DNA from: Paracentrotus lividus
Lineage: Eukaryota > Echinodermata > Echinoidea > Camarodonta > Echinidae
Length of the DNA stretch: 64,000 nt
Direction: 5' to 3'
Assembly: GCA_940671915.1 (NCBI GenBank)
Contig: CALNVZ010003433.1
Coordinates: 25,756,766 to 25,820,765, forward strand
Positions within the stretch are counted from its first letter, which is position 1. The number at the start of each line of letters is the position of its first letter. Below, piece by piece: positions 27,101 to 39,100 of this stretch. Below the pieces are notes generated by a model, which ran no database searches, was not told the origin of the DNA, and saw nothing but the letters and a program-made list of their open reading frames with translations. The translations under genes were made by a program, and so were the position numbers.

Positions 27101-30100
27101 AGATTTTTTAAATTTTCATTGTTTTTATCGTCAAGTCATCTATAATCACCCAAATATTAATAATATTATTATATTCTGGAAAGAATAATAAGACCTTTCA
27201 AACAAGGTATAATTTATTATGGTTCACAATTTTAGAATGAAAAATATAACGATATGAAATTTATGGGTGCTGGTCCTAATACGGACAGATAAGCGGAGGT
27301 GAGACTGTAAAAACTTATAAGGGACATCATATACCTTGACAATCTACAGGTCTTCAGACCATCCTGCGCTATCTGGGCCATCTTCTTCACATCTAGATTC
27401 CAAATTGAGGAAGATAGCCTGATGGGCAGGTGTATGCAAAAGAGGCACCAACGCTAAATCAGCGCTAAAAGTGTCTCCCTGGACACCACCTGGAGATATC
27501 GGATCCTCAGGGGGAGCACACGTGATTGCTAAAGGAAATAATAAAATGTTCACTCTTGCAATTAAGGATTCTGCTTCAACTATCATTAATTCAATCCTTG
27601 TATGAGCTTTAACGATTGATAATATTTACAATATACAATGTATGTGCATAAGATTTCTAGGAGGCAATTATCTTTTCTCATTTGATATTATTTTGTTTTA
27701 AGAAGGGTAATTCCCTTTATATTAAGTCCCAAGAAATTGTTGATTTTTGCACTTGGTGACTGTGGGAAGAAAGCTTTTGATTGTTGCATGTGTACGTGGC
27801 CTCCATACCAATTTCGTGTACCCTCTGAACAGAAGCATCAAGTGCGTGTGAGCTACATGTACATGTAATATGTATTGAATCCCATTGGAATTTTGACCTG
27901 GGATGTAAAATGTTTCATACTGAGAATGAACTCAAAACAGAAACCAACTGTATTGAATACTGTCCCAATCAAAAATAAAATGGACAATATACACAAATTC
28001 GGTTTGGGTGATGTTTTGTCTTGTGGTGGCCATGGCTGGGGGCGTCCAACGTTACTACGCATGCTCCATGTGTGCGTATGTATGAGTAACAAGGAAAATG
28101 TACATACACGCACATGGCACATGTGTAATACATTGGAAGCCCCCAGCTATATGGTGGGCATGAAGAGGGCTCACTTCCATGAAACGCTGCCCGAATTCGT
28201 CTACATGTATAGTCAAAAGTGTGTAGAGACACATAGCACGAAATACATGACCCACATGGCACTGAGCCTTCAGTAATTTGATTTGGACCATTTTTAAAAC
28301 TCAAATTAGGTATTAGAGGTGGGAGGCAATCTATATTATGCTTCCAACACCAACATCAGCCCCATGACCAACTTGAAATCAGCTAAATGAGGTTTAAACT
28401 TAAACTGAGATTTTAAATCATATACCTCCACACCCTGGAGCAATACCGGACCATACAGCAGTGGTCGCATTTATTAGATCACAAAACTTCAGTAATTTTA
28501 GGTCCAAACCTAAGTTGCAAGTGTATGTAGCAGTGGCACCGATACTTGTACTTGTAAACTCCAGGCCACCATTAAGCGCTGCCGGGCTGGGTTACCACAG
28601 GAGATCGCTAAAAGAAATACATAATACTTTGTTAGACAAGCACATTACAAAACAAAGAGTAGGCTAGACTCTCTCTTTATATATATGCCACTGTATAAAT
28701 TCGCTTTGTTCCCCTTTTGTCTCACCGACCTGAGATGTGAAGGCGATACTTACGAGATCCAAATGGCGTCCGTCCATCGTCTGTCCAGCGTCCGCCCGTC
28801 ACACTTTACCGTAGTCACGGGTGGGCGAGACACATTGCCTTTTTTGCTTTACCAGGCATGAGACAGAGAAATATCGAAAAAAGAGGAAAATTGCTACCAG
28901 TGAGGGAGTGTAGCGACCAAACTTCTTTGGGGTGGGATCGGGAAGGGGTTCCCGCTCCTGCAGAAAAATTTTGCAATTTTAGGCACTGAAAATTGATGAT
29001 TTCTTTGGCTGCGACTTTGTCAGTGTTACTTTTTTAGTGTGCTATCTTTAGTGCATCAGACATGTTCAACACATGTCCAATTCAACAAAAAAAACAACAA
29101 AAAAAATGCCTGCTTTACATGTAGAAAAAAGGTAGTGAGAGAAAAGACAAAAATGCCAAACTGCAGTCAATCATGCAAGTTCATTCACAGAAACATGAAG
29201 GAACAAAGCTCAAAAGGTACTGTTGCTCCGGGTCCTGGGACAGACATCTGAAAGGAGCATCCGGTTTGCAGCACAAACTACCAACCATCACAAAAGGGAA
29301 AACACTAGAAGATGGAGAGTATGGTTCAAGAGAGGTCAATTGCCACTTGGTCTAAACTCACTTTGACTATTGGTCTTATCCTACATGGTCTAATTCCATT
29401 TCCTCTACAACCAGTTTGTCTAATTACCTTTTGGTCTAATAACCACTTCGCCTACCTATTTGGCTGTGTGTTATACATGTAAGTTCGCCGCCTTTTGCGT
29501 TACATGCCAATTTCACTACAAATGGCAACTTTTCACTTCAAAGACCTGTATCTCGAAAAGTATACACCCTAATATAAAACTATATATTTTCTGAAAGGAA
29601 ATTCCTCAAGGAATCTAAATCTGCAATAAAAAAAATGAACCAGGTGCAAGATAAAAGAGTTATTAGGAAAAAATTCAGGAAATTTAGATTTTTTTAATTT
29701 TCATTGTTTTTATCGTCAAGTCATCTATAATCACCCAAATATTAATAATATTATTATATTCTGGAAAAGAATAATAAAGACTTTCAAACAAGGTATAATT
29801 TATTATGGTTCACAATTTTAGAATGAAAAATATAACGATATGAAATTTAGCCCTGAAAATATAGCTTTTTTCAAATTCATGAGGGGGTTGGGTCCTGCCA
29901 AGTACTGTTACACAATCAAACATATTGCTAAAGTGATATGATAGTATAAAGCAGTTTAAAAGCTTCAATTTAGTGCTAAATTCACAATCATAGGCTCAAA
30001 TTTGGCAGAGATATTGCAGTTTTCCCAACGGTACTACAATATCTCTAATTCCTAATGGCTTTGTACAGGAGGCATTGCCTTTTTAGGTCAATAACGATTG

Positions 30101-33100
30101 TTGAGTCTTCCTGGTTACTATTGTAACATCAAACCTATTGTTCAGTGATTTCATGGTATAAAGCAATTAATAAGCTTCATTTTGGTACCACATTCACAGT
30201 CATAAGCCAAAATTTGGCAGAGAAATTCAAGTTTTCCCCAAATCAACCACAAAATGTAAATTTTCCCATTGACTTTGTACAGTGTCTTTCCAGTGACTTT
30301 CCAGCACCACCCCTACTGTCCCAAACTTAAACCATTGTAACTCTGACACCAGAATGTTACCTAGAACAATGAAACTTCACAGGGAGGTAGCACAGTAACA
30401 TAGCTTCAAAATGAGATAAAATTTGTTACATAAACTTTCTTACTTTGGAAAATGTTGACAAATTAATGCTGAAAAATGGCAAAAAGCGTAAGAGCACCAC
30501 CCTACTCGGGTGGCGAGTTCATAACACACGACCATTTACCACTTTGTCTAATCCCCATCTCGTCTAATGTACATTTCGTCTAATGTCCAGTTTGCTTTAT
30601 GCCCACTTTAATAGTCTATCCAGGGAGATCACTCTGGTCTATCACCACTTGGTCACTTTCCAGTAATAAACTTGTAATAGACCACACATTCATTTGGGCA
30701 TTAGACAAAAATGCAATTGGACCATTTGACTTTCAGACAAATTGGCAATTAGACCAAGTGAGAATGACACCAAATATGTATTAGACCGAAGGGAAATTAG
30801 AACAAATGTCAAGTACACCACATGGGATTATTACATGTATGTTTCATTAGACAAATGGAGAATTAGACCAACTCCTGTTTTCAGACCAAGTGGATACATT
30901 ACGAAAATTCTCGTTTAAACCAGGAAGCTATCATAGAACACCAATTTCGAGTTCCAAACCATTCTCACCACCCCCCCCCTCTACTATCCCGATATCAGCA
31001 ATCCTTTTCATGGATAGTTAAAGGTGGTCCTTCACGAGCATCGCTAAACTAAAACGAGAAATCAAGATGCGCTATGTGTGCTCGCAGCCATATTGTTCAC
31101 AAAGCTTAGAGCATGACTTAATTTTCATACGGTTACACGCCAGCCAATCGCGATCGCGCTGTGAAAGCGATTCGCGATATACAACATGTGTGTGGATACT
31201 GTTTGTGTGTATAGTGCACTGTATCAGTGCATGGACACTACTTTCTAGTAGTGTCCATGATCAGTGCACGAGTGAATACCTGGGCCGAATACATTGCAGT
31301 GTTCGATGTTTGGATCTCGAGATGTAATATATATTATGTGTATTACTAGTATCACCTTCTCGCTTGCACGCGAATCACTGCCGATAAGAAATCGGCTCAT
31401 GAATTCGGCAATCGTTCGGGTGTTCTAGCTTTCGGTTTTTGGACCACTGCGTAAGAGTCGCACATCGTTGGTATGAATGGGCAGCTTGCAAAGTTCGTTA
31501 CCGCGTACGTATTTTGAACTCCCTCTACACTATGGGAAACGTACATCTTTAAGTAAACAAACACACACTCGCCCTGAAGGAGAAGTGACCATGGCCTGGC
31601 AGCGCTGGCAGCGAGAGAAGAAGAATAAGAAGAGAGAGAGAGAGAGAGAGGGAGAGAGGGAGAGAGGGATAGGGAGAGAGAGGTATTATAAACATGCAGG
31701 AGTCCTGAACTAAAATTGGACTTGAAATGACAAAGAAGAAGCATAAGCTCATCTGGCTCTTCAAGTCGGATGAGCTAAAAAGGAAAGAAAAAGAAGAAAG
31801 AAGAAAGAACTTTAACTCTTATCTAGGAAAGAGGAGAAAGAAGGAAAAAGAGAGATGCATAGGAAAATAGAAGAAAGAAGAAAAACAATGAAATACATGA
31901 GATAAAACAAAGAGATACATAAAAAAGTAAAAGCAAAGAAAAGTGTCAGGAAAAAGAGAGGAGAAAGAATGGGAAAAAAGAGGATGAAAGAGAAGGAAAA
32001 ACGAAAATCGCCTGATAATGATTATTTCTCTACCGTGCCCCTCAACCAGAGCCCCCACAACTGTAGGTTAGACCTTTGGTCAACCCATCTTGAGACTGCG
32101 CCTCACAACGTCATCATCGGCCCCAAGGAGTCCCTCCCATCAGGATCCCGTGAACCCTGGCCGTTCTGGCTCTGTTTGAACCGCCTGCGGGCTGGAGTCG
32201 GCCGTTGCAAGGTATTTATGGCCAAATGGGGCATTGACACTGAAGGAAGGCCAGTATGCAAATGCGGAGCGGAGGAGACCATGGTCACCTCCTACAATGC
32301 CCTCTTCTCCCCTTCCCCTGCTCTCAAGCTGATCTTACTTCTCTTTCGCCTAATGGGATCGCCTGCGTTCAATACTTAATGGGTTGAGTCTAATTAGGAT
32401 TCCCCTAAGAATCAATATAATATACAATGCATACTATGACCTTTACAATGTAATCAGGTATAATTATGAATCAAACAGAAGAATAGGAGAAAGGACTCGA
32501 GAAGAAGAATGATTATTTCTGTCACATACAATGCAAGACAGTATTTTTTTTATTTGTATTTTTTTATTTTCTTAATTCGCTAATTGTGGGTCATTTTGCT
32601 TCGTTCAAAATTTCAATTTGATCTTCATCTAAATTTGAAATCACTTTGTTATGTTTTGGGGAATTAAAAAAGAAATAATAATTTCGCTAATTGTGGGTCA
32701 TTTCACCTGGTTTAAAATTTCATTTTGATCTTCATCTAAATTTGTAATTATTTTTGGATATGTCAATGTCTTAACCCTAATCAGACTGGGGTGTTTTGGT
32801 AGCTGTCAAGACTGGGGGGGCCCATGATGGCCCCCCCCCCCTAAGATCTCGGCCGCCGATCGCGCGACCGCGCCGAAAATTTGCACGATGGTAGTAAGCC
32901 ATGTAATCTACAAGACTGCGCTGTTAATTTTTCCAAAATAATATTAATTTTTTTTATATGAGTTAATTATGCTAATTTATGCATGAAATCATACTTTTTG
33001 CTCTAATTGAAAAAAATAAAGCTCCTAGAATGCTAATTTTGTGTATTATTATTCCTTATAGCATTCCTAACAATTGTACTAGAAAAAAATTCTCATTTCA

Positions 33101-36100
33101 AAATTAATTTCTTATGTATTTTATTGTTTTATGAATTTCTTATGTATTTCTTTGTTTTTTCGACCTTTTGTTTTTCTTTTTTTTTTACGCAAAAATCATT
33201 TAAGAACCATTTTTAAGCATAAATATGCTAAAATAAATTGATTTCAGCCAATGAAAGTGAAAATAATCATATCTTTATGAATTAGGTGAGAAAACTCAAT
33301 TTGCATTGACTTTGTACACAAAATCACGTTTTTGAGCCATTTTCGGTCTGACGGATATTTTTGAAAATCGTGCAGCATCGTAACGGTACGACCGATTTTT
33401 GCGAAAATGTTTTCAAAAGATGCGCGAGACTTGAAAGTAAAAAGTCAGCAAGCGGCGCGATCAAAAAATTTCGTGCGGCGGAGTGGTCGCGGAAAATGTC
33501 GAGGGGGGGGGGCCATGATGGCCCCCCCCCTGTCTGATTAGGGTTAAAACAAATGGAATACAAATTCACTATTCCTAGATTTCTTTCAGCCAAGAAGCTC
33601 TTAAAAGTTTGTTTATACTATTACGTAAGATGAACAGCTGCAATCCAACTCCAAGCTGTGGTCATCAGCCTGTTGCAGTGGTTGTGGTTTGTTATCAGCT
33701 CTTAAAGGCGCTCGCAACTCGCAGATCGTGGGGAATGCGCGTTTTTCCAGAGCTCCATTGATTCGTACACAATCGACAGTGGCTTACACATGGGTCGGAC
33801 TACTGGGGACTAACTTTCGGACAGCACGAACATAACGAAGTTGACCGAATTCAGTCAGTAAATAGGGTCAATAGCTTCGGATTCTAGAGTCCTCAACATT
33901 TTTTAGTTTACAGACTTTCAACGGGTCTCTTCGTATAAATTCAAAGTGAGGACTTGTATAATGCTCCATTTCAAAAACTGAAACATAGGCTAGATTTACT
34001 TCGGAATTCTGGTTAGTTAGTCTAGCCATGAAGGATTAACCGGATTAACTCCAGATGCGTTGTCGCTGAAGATTACGCAACACGCCTCAGGCTCTGATTG
34101 GAATGTTATCTTTTCATCCGAGATAAGGTGCTTTCCCCATGTTTTATCAATTATACGTCCCTTTAATATCAGCTGTCAGTTCACCCCTCCCTGGTTTAAA
34201 CAAGAGAACTGAAAACTCTCCCAAATTTGAAAGTGGGGTGATAGAAAACCTCGGTAGACCTCCATGGACATTACACGCAAGGCAATATCAGCTCTTATCA
34301 GCTGTCAGCCCACCCCTCCCTAGTTTAAATGAGAGAAATTAAAACTCTCCCAAAATTTGAAAGTGGGGTTTTAAAAACCCCGGTAGACCTTCCATTGACA
34401 TTAGATGCAAGGCAATGGGGTTCCTGTGTTATAGCTAGCCGGGGTTTATTTTCACGTAATGATAAACCTTCATTTGATTTGAGACACCTCTTGACAGTAT
34501 CTTTAACAGAACCTGTCCTATCCAGTTAGCACATTGAAAAAACTCAGATTGTCATCCTTAAAGGACAAAGAAACTTTTGTAGTCCCACGCTGGTTGTTTA
34601 ATGTACTTAAAGGGATTTAGTAACTTCCCAAAACAAGTGCAAAAGAGATCAAAATAAATAAAATTCTATTGCTCTGACCGTCAAAACAAACTTCTGAAAG
34701 TTTCAGATCAAATGAAAGTCATTAACTATCTTAAAACAGTGAAATTTCAAACGAGGCTAAGTATACGGCTGTGCATGATTAATTTATACCACTCCATTGC
34801 AAGCTTAGCACCCCGGTAGGCATGGGGACTTCACGACAGGAAGTGCGGTGAAAACCATGCGCGTTGAAACGCACACGGTTTTTAAACGCGTCACGGAATG
34901 GGTTTGAAAATTTGAGTTTAAAATCATAGATATCTCGAAAGTAAAGCAAGCAAGTAGACTGCAATTTTGAAGGAATACCAGACTGACCTACATTTGTATG
35001 TGTTCATAATCATGTTGGCAAAATGAGCTAAATCCAATAAATTGCCATTTGAATATCATTCAATACTGCATCCCTTTAAAGTAAAAAAAAAACTTCCCTT
35101 AACCCTATTCTGACTGGGCTTTTCAAGAGGAGATTTTGACTGGGGGGGGGGGGGTCAATGCATTGCTCTTGCATTACTCTTTGATTGCCACAGGGCCTGT
35201 TACGACGGGTAATGACGCACGATGCATGTCACAATCTGGTCACAAAAACACATTTTTTAAACGTTTGGGACCAACATTTGACGTCTTCACCCGAAAGTCG
35301 TCACTGGGATTCGAGCCTCGGTCCATTCTTATCAGCTTGTGGACATTTTTTGAAAAAATAAATAAAATTATTTGAATAGTTTACATTGTGGAAAAAAAAA
35401 TCAGCCTACAAACTGACGTGGATCGGACCCAGGTTCGAATCCATGTGACATCTTTCAGATGGTGACACCACAGGTTGGTCCTAGACGTAAATAATGTGTC
35501 ATTATGCTTCGCTGCGACATTAAGAGTCGTTACAAGACGTACATGCATACTCGTATTTTGGCACAGGCCTACATGTACTTTACTTACTATTCACTCAACA
35601 TAATTCATTTTCTGTTCAATACAAGTGCTGGAAGATTTTAGAGTCAATAAAACAGTTTGGCCCATATTCTGAACTGAAGACTACATGTATATTTGTATGA
35701 GTCGCAAGTTGTAGCAAGTTCGTGAAAAGCTATTGTGTGATCCTTTTTTTCTAATGCATCAGTCAAAATCAGACAAAAGGATCGCACTACAGTCTGTTTA
35801 AAAAAAAATGATAGATTCGGGGAAAAAATAATTTACATGTAGGTGTGAAATATTTTCAACGGATGTGTGTATGTGGTACCAAATTAAAGCCAAAATATTT
35901 TTCTTGCTGATGCACTCTGTTCTGTATAATTTGCTTTCGTAAAACAAAAGTTATGCTAAATTCTGTGCGACAAGGAACAAATCGAAATTACACACTTCTA
36001 TTGTTCTGGATTGCTGAATTCATGGCCATTATGCGATACCTACACAAAGGCATGGGACGGCGTGCGAAAAATGGATTTTTCTTGATTGTAGAAAAATAGC

Positions 36101-39100
36101 CACATCTCAAAAATTGCTGCACCAGATGTAATGAAAAAAAATTGCAGAAGAAAGTCTGACTTTCATGCTTTATGAAAATACCAAACAATACCATGTTGAC
36201 TGTGATTAATCTTCATACTATAAAAAAAATGTTTTCCACTTGTACTATTTTATTTGACAGAGACTGAACACATGTAGCTTTGCACGAACTTGTGACTCAT
36301 ACATGTACATGTACAAATCCAGTCTTCAGTTCAGAATATGGGCCAATGTGTTAATTAAAAAAAAAAAATTACTATTTGTTTTACAAATTTATATGGCATA
36401 CATAATTGAATTGATTCTTACCTCGTTGCGGTGGCGATGGCTGTGCAATGTCGGTATCCCCACGCGCTAAAGATAAAGATACAGATACAATAATTAGAAG
36501 AGGTCAAACCATACAAAAAGCTCAAATGCAAAAGGCCCTAAATTCACTATTGTTCAAAGTTATTGATATTGGATCATTTTTAGGTCTGTATGATCTGTCT
36601 CTAAAAAATAGAAACTTCACTTCAATTTTGACAGCAATTATATAAAAAAAAACAAAAAAAACTACGCAGTCTTCGAATAAAACTTTTCCATAGGCACCAG
36701 CATGTACAGAAATGCCTTATATTTTAAGTGGTTAAGAATTTTTTTCTCTAAAGCTACAAAAGGGTCATTCCATGCCAATTCACCCAATGAAAGTGCAATT
36801 TTGCACCCTTCCGTCTCAGAATTTGCTCAAATTTGGTACACATAAAGTTTAACATTACCTTCCCATGAAACAAAAAAAAATTAGCGTAAACGGTCCGTCG
36901 GTTTTCGAGCTATGGCCCGCCCTTTTTGATTCGTTTTGGCAAAAATGGGTGTGACCTTCCATCTCAACGGCACAATGCGCCTGAACTGGTTGACCAATTT
37001 TTTTTAAACTGGTACCATTCAAAAGGAAATTCAAAGAGGAATTCAAAAATGGTATCAAAAATATTATAGGAGCAATTTAAAGTGCTATGACCTTTGGCCT
37101 TTCCTTTAACCTTGATTTTGACCCCCAGACGAATAATATTTTTACTTGATTGTCAGTATAATATTAACATAACATGTAAATATCTAGGATGATATTTTAT
37201 TTCTTCACCTTTAAAAAATCTTTTTAACGTAATTTACAAAGTTACTGTTACCCCCACATACTGATATTTGTGTTGGTAATGTGTGTACAAGACTCCATTA
37301 TACATGAATACTTTCAAACTGAAGTAACATTACAATCAAATGCCATAATGTATTCCATATCTGTTGCTGATGCTTCAAAGATCTCAAGGATGTATCCAGT
37401 TTGGGACAGTAGAGCTGACTACATGTAGGAAGCATTTCGTTTCTGTCAAAACCGCAGATTTCTGATGATTTGTATGTATACCTATTGCACCCCAATCAAA
37501 AGGGCTAAACAAATGTCTCTATTCATAAGCAAATGGAGTCTACGTACATGTATACATTATCATTGTGTTTAATGTTTCCTTTATTACCTGAAATGTTTAG
37601 TTTCCTGTTTTAATTGAATGTAATTTAACTTCAGTTTGGAAGTATTCAAGTAAGCCTATAATGGAGACTTTACACACATTACCAACACAAATATCAGTAT
37701 GTGGGGGTAACAGTAACTTTGTAAATTACATTTAAAAGAGTTTTTAAAGGTGAAGAAATAAAATATAATCCTAGATATTTACATGTTATGTTAATATTAT
37801 ACTGACAATTAACATACATTCGTCTGGGGGTCAAAATCAAGTTTAAAGGAAAGGTCAAAGGTCATAGCACTTTAAATTGCTCCAATAATATTTTTTATAC
37901 CATTTTTTAATTCCTCTTTGAATTTCCTATTGAATGGTACCAGTTTCAAAAAAATTGGTCAACCAGTTCAGGCGCATTGTGCCGTTGAAATGGAAGGTCA
38001 CACCCATTTTTGCCAAAACTAATCAAAATGGGCGGGCCATAGCTCAGAAACCAATGGACCGTTTATGCTAATTTTTTTTGTTTCATGGGAAGGTAATGTT
38101 AAACTTTATGTGTACCAAATTTGAGCAAATTCTGAGACGGTAGGGTGTAACCCATTGGGTGAATTGGCATGGAATGACCCAAAAGCAGATTTAATCTCTT
38201 TTAATTAATTTAATAATAATCTCGTTAATTGAGGAGGTTAAGCTATATATCACTAGGCTACTTTAGGCCTTGAGGAGAGTGGGGGAATAATAGTCCCTGT
38301 AGCTCTAGTGCCACAAAAACGTCTTCAAAGGTAGTGTGCAATATAGTTGTCAAGACTGTATCTAGTTGTTTTTAGAAATTAAATCTTTTTTATTTTAAAT
38401 ATATATAATGAATTATTCTGATGCATGAAATTATATTTCATAATTGTTGCTCAAAAATCACTGAACACAGCACATAGAATTTAATTGTGGGTGTAAGAAT
38501 TCTTTGCAGCATTGTTTTACTTGCAGTAAACTATTAATAAGACAAACAGGTATGACAATAAAAGACAATAAATGTCTCATCTATTTTTTTCCTTTTGTTT
38601 TGTGACCTTTTGTTTAAAAATGGCTAATTATCTTTTCAAAAATTGTACAGAACCTTTTTGAAGCTTAATTATTCTGCAATTATTTCACCCGATGAAAGTG
38701 AAAATAATCATATCTTTGTGAATATCACTTTTATGCCCTATTACTTCAGTACTTAAAGGGGAATTATCCCCTCAGAGAAATTTGGCTTCAGTGAATGGAG
38801 ACAAACCCCCAAAGCATATTGGTAAAAGTTTCAGAGAAATCAGGCAATGAATAAGAGAGATATGAATTTTCAGATTTTGAGACCACTCATGATATGGAGA
38901 TCCTCAAATTGGCAATGCGACCATGATGAGTGATGTAATGCAGGGAGATCTTTCCGATATATATTGTACACATTGTACTAAATTCCTCTTTTTTCTCGAT
39001 TCTAAAGGGAGAATAAGGAATCTTTTTATGTGATGGATATGTAAATATATCAAAGTCATAATATATCATGAAAAGAAAAGCTCTTCTATTGTTAGAATGA

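Larger units (their letters stand above)
20391..29849 (-). repeat. intragenic tandem array, 3 full units plus one partial, each carrying CCP exons A and B
   Basis: Taking TCGGTTTGGGTGAT as a phase mark, units start at 20391, 22749, 25303 and 27999, giving lengths of 2358, 2554 and 2696 bases; the fourth stops at 29849, just short of its B exon. Each holds the ACTACGCATGC repeat, exon A, a CTTGGTCTAAA-rich stretch and exon B. Units 2-4 carry an insert of about 175 bases absent from unit 1 (23428-23605, 26118-26292, 28686-28866). Unit 3 has a further private stretch (about 25937-26117). Copies are highly alike in substitutions but differ by many single-base indels. Confidence 0.9.

Noticed and set aside
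21193..29355. Several 60-130 codon open frames on both strands within the array
   Set aside because: They recur only because the units repeat, they fall in introns or in non-CCP frames, and the indels between copies break them.
20391..29849. CRISPR-like or satellite array
   Set aside because: Units are kilobases long and contain spliced exons; this is tandem duplication within a eukaryotic gene.
33324..33593. 89-codon minus-strand frame ending in the TTAA element
   Set aside because: It runs through the terminal repeat and G/C runs of the MITE and has no domain signature.
35290..35450. tRNA-like B boxes (GGCTCGAATCCC and AGGTTCGAATCC)
   Set aside because: No convincing A box or cloverleaf accompanies them; too weak for a tRNA or SINE call.
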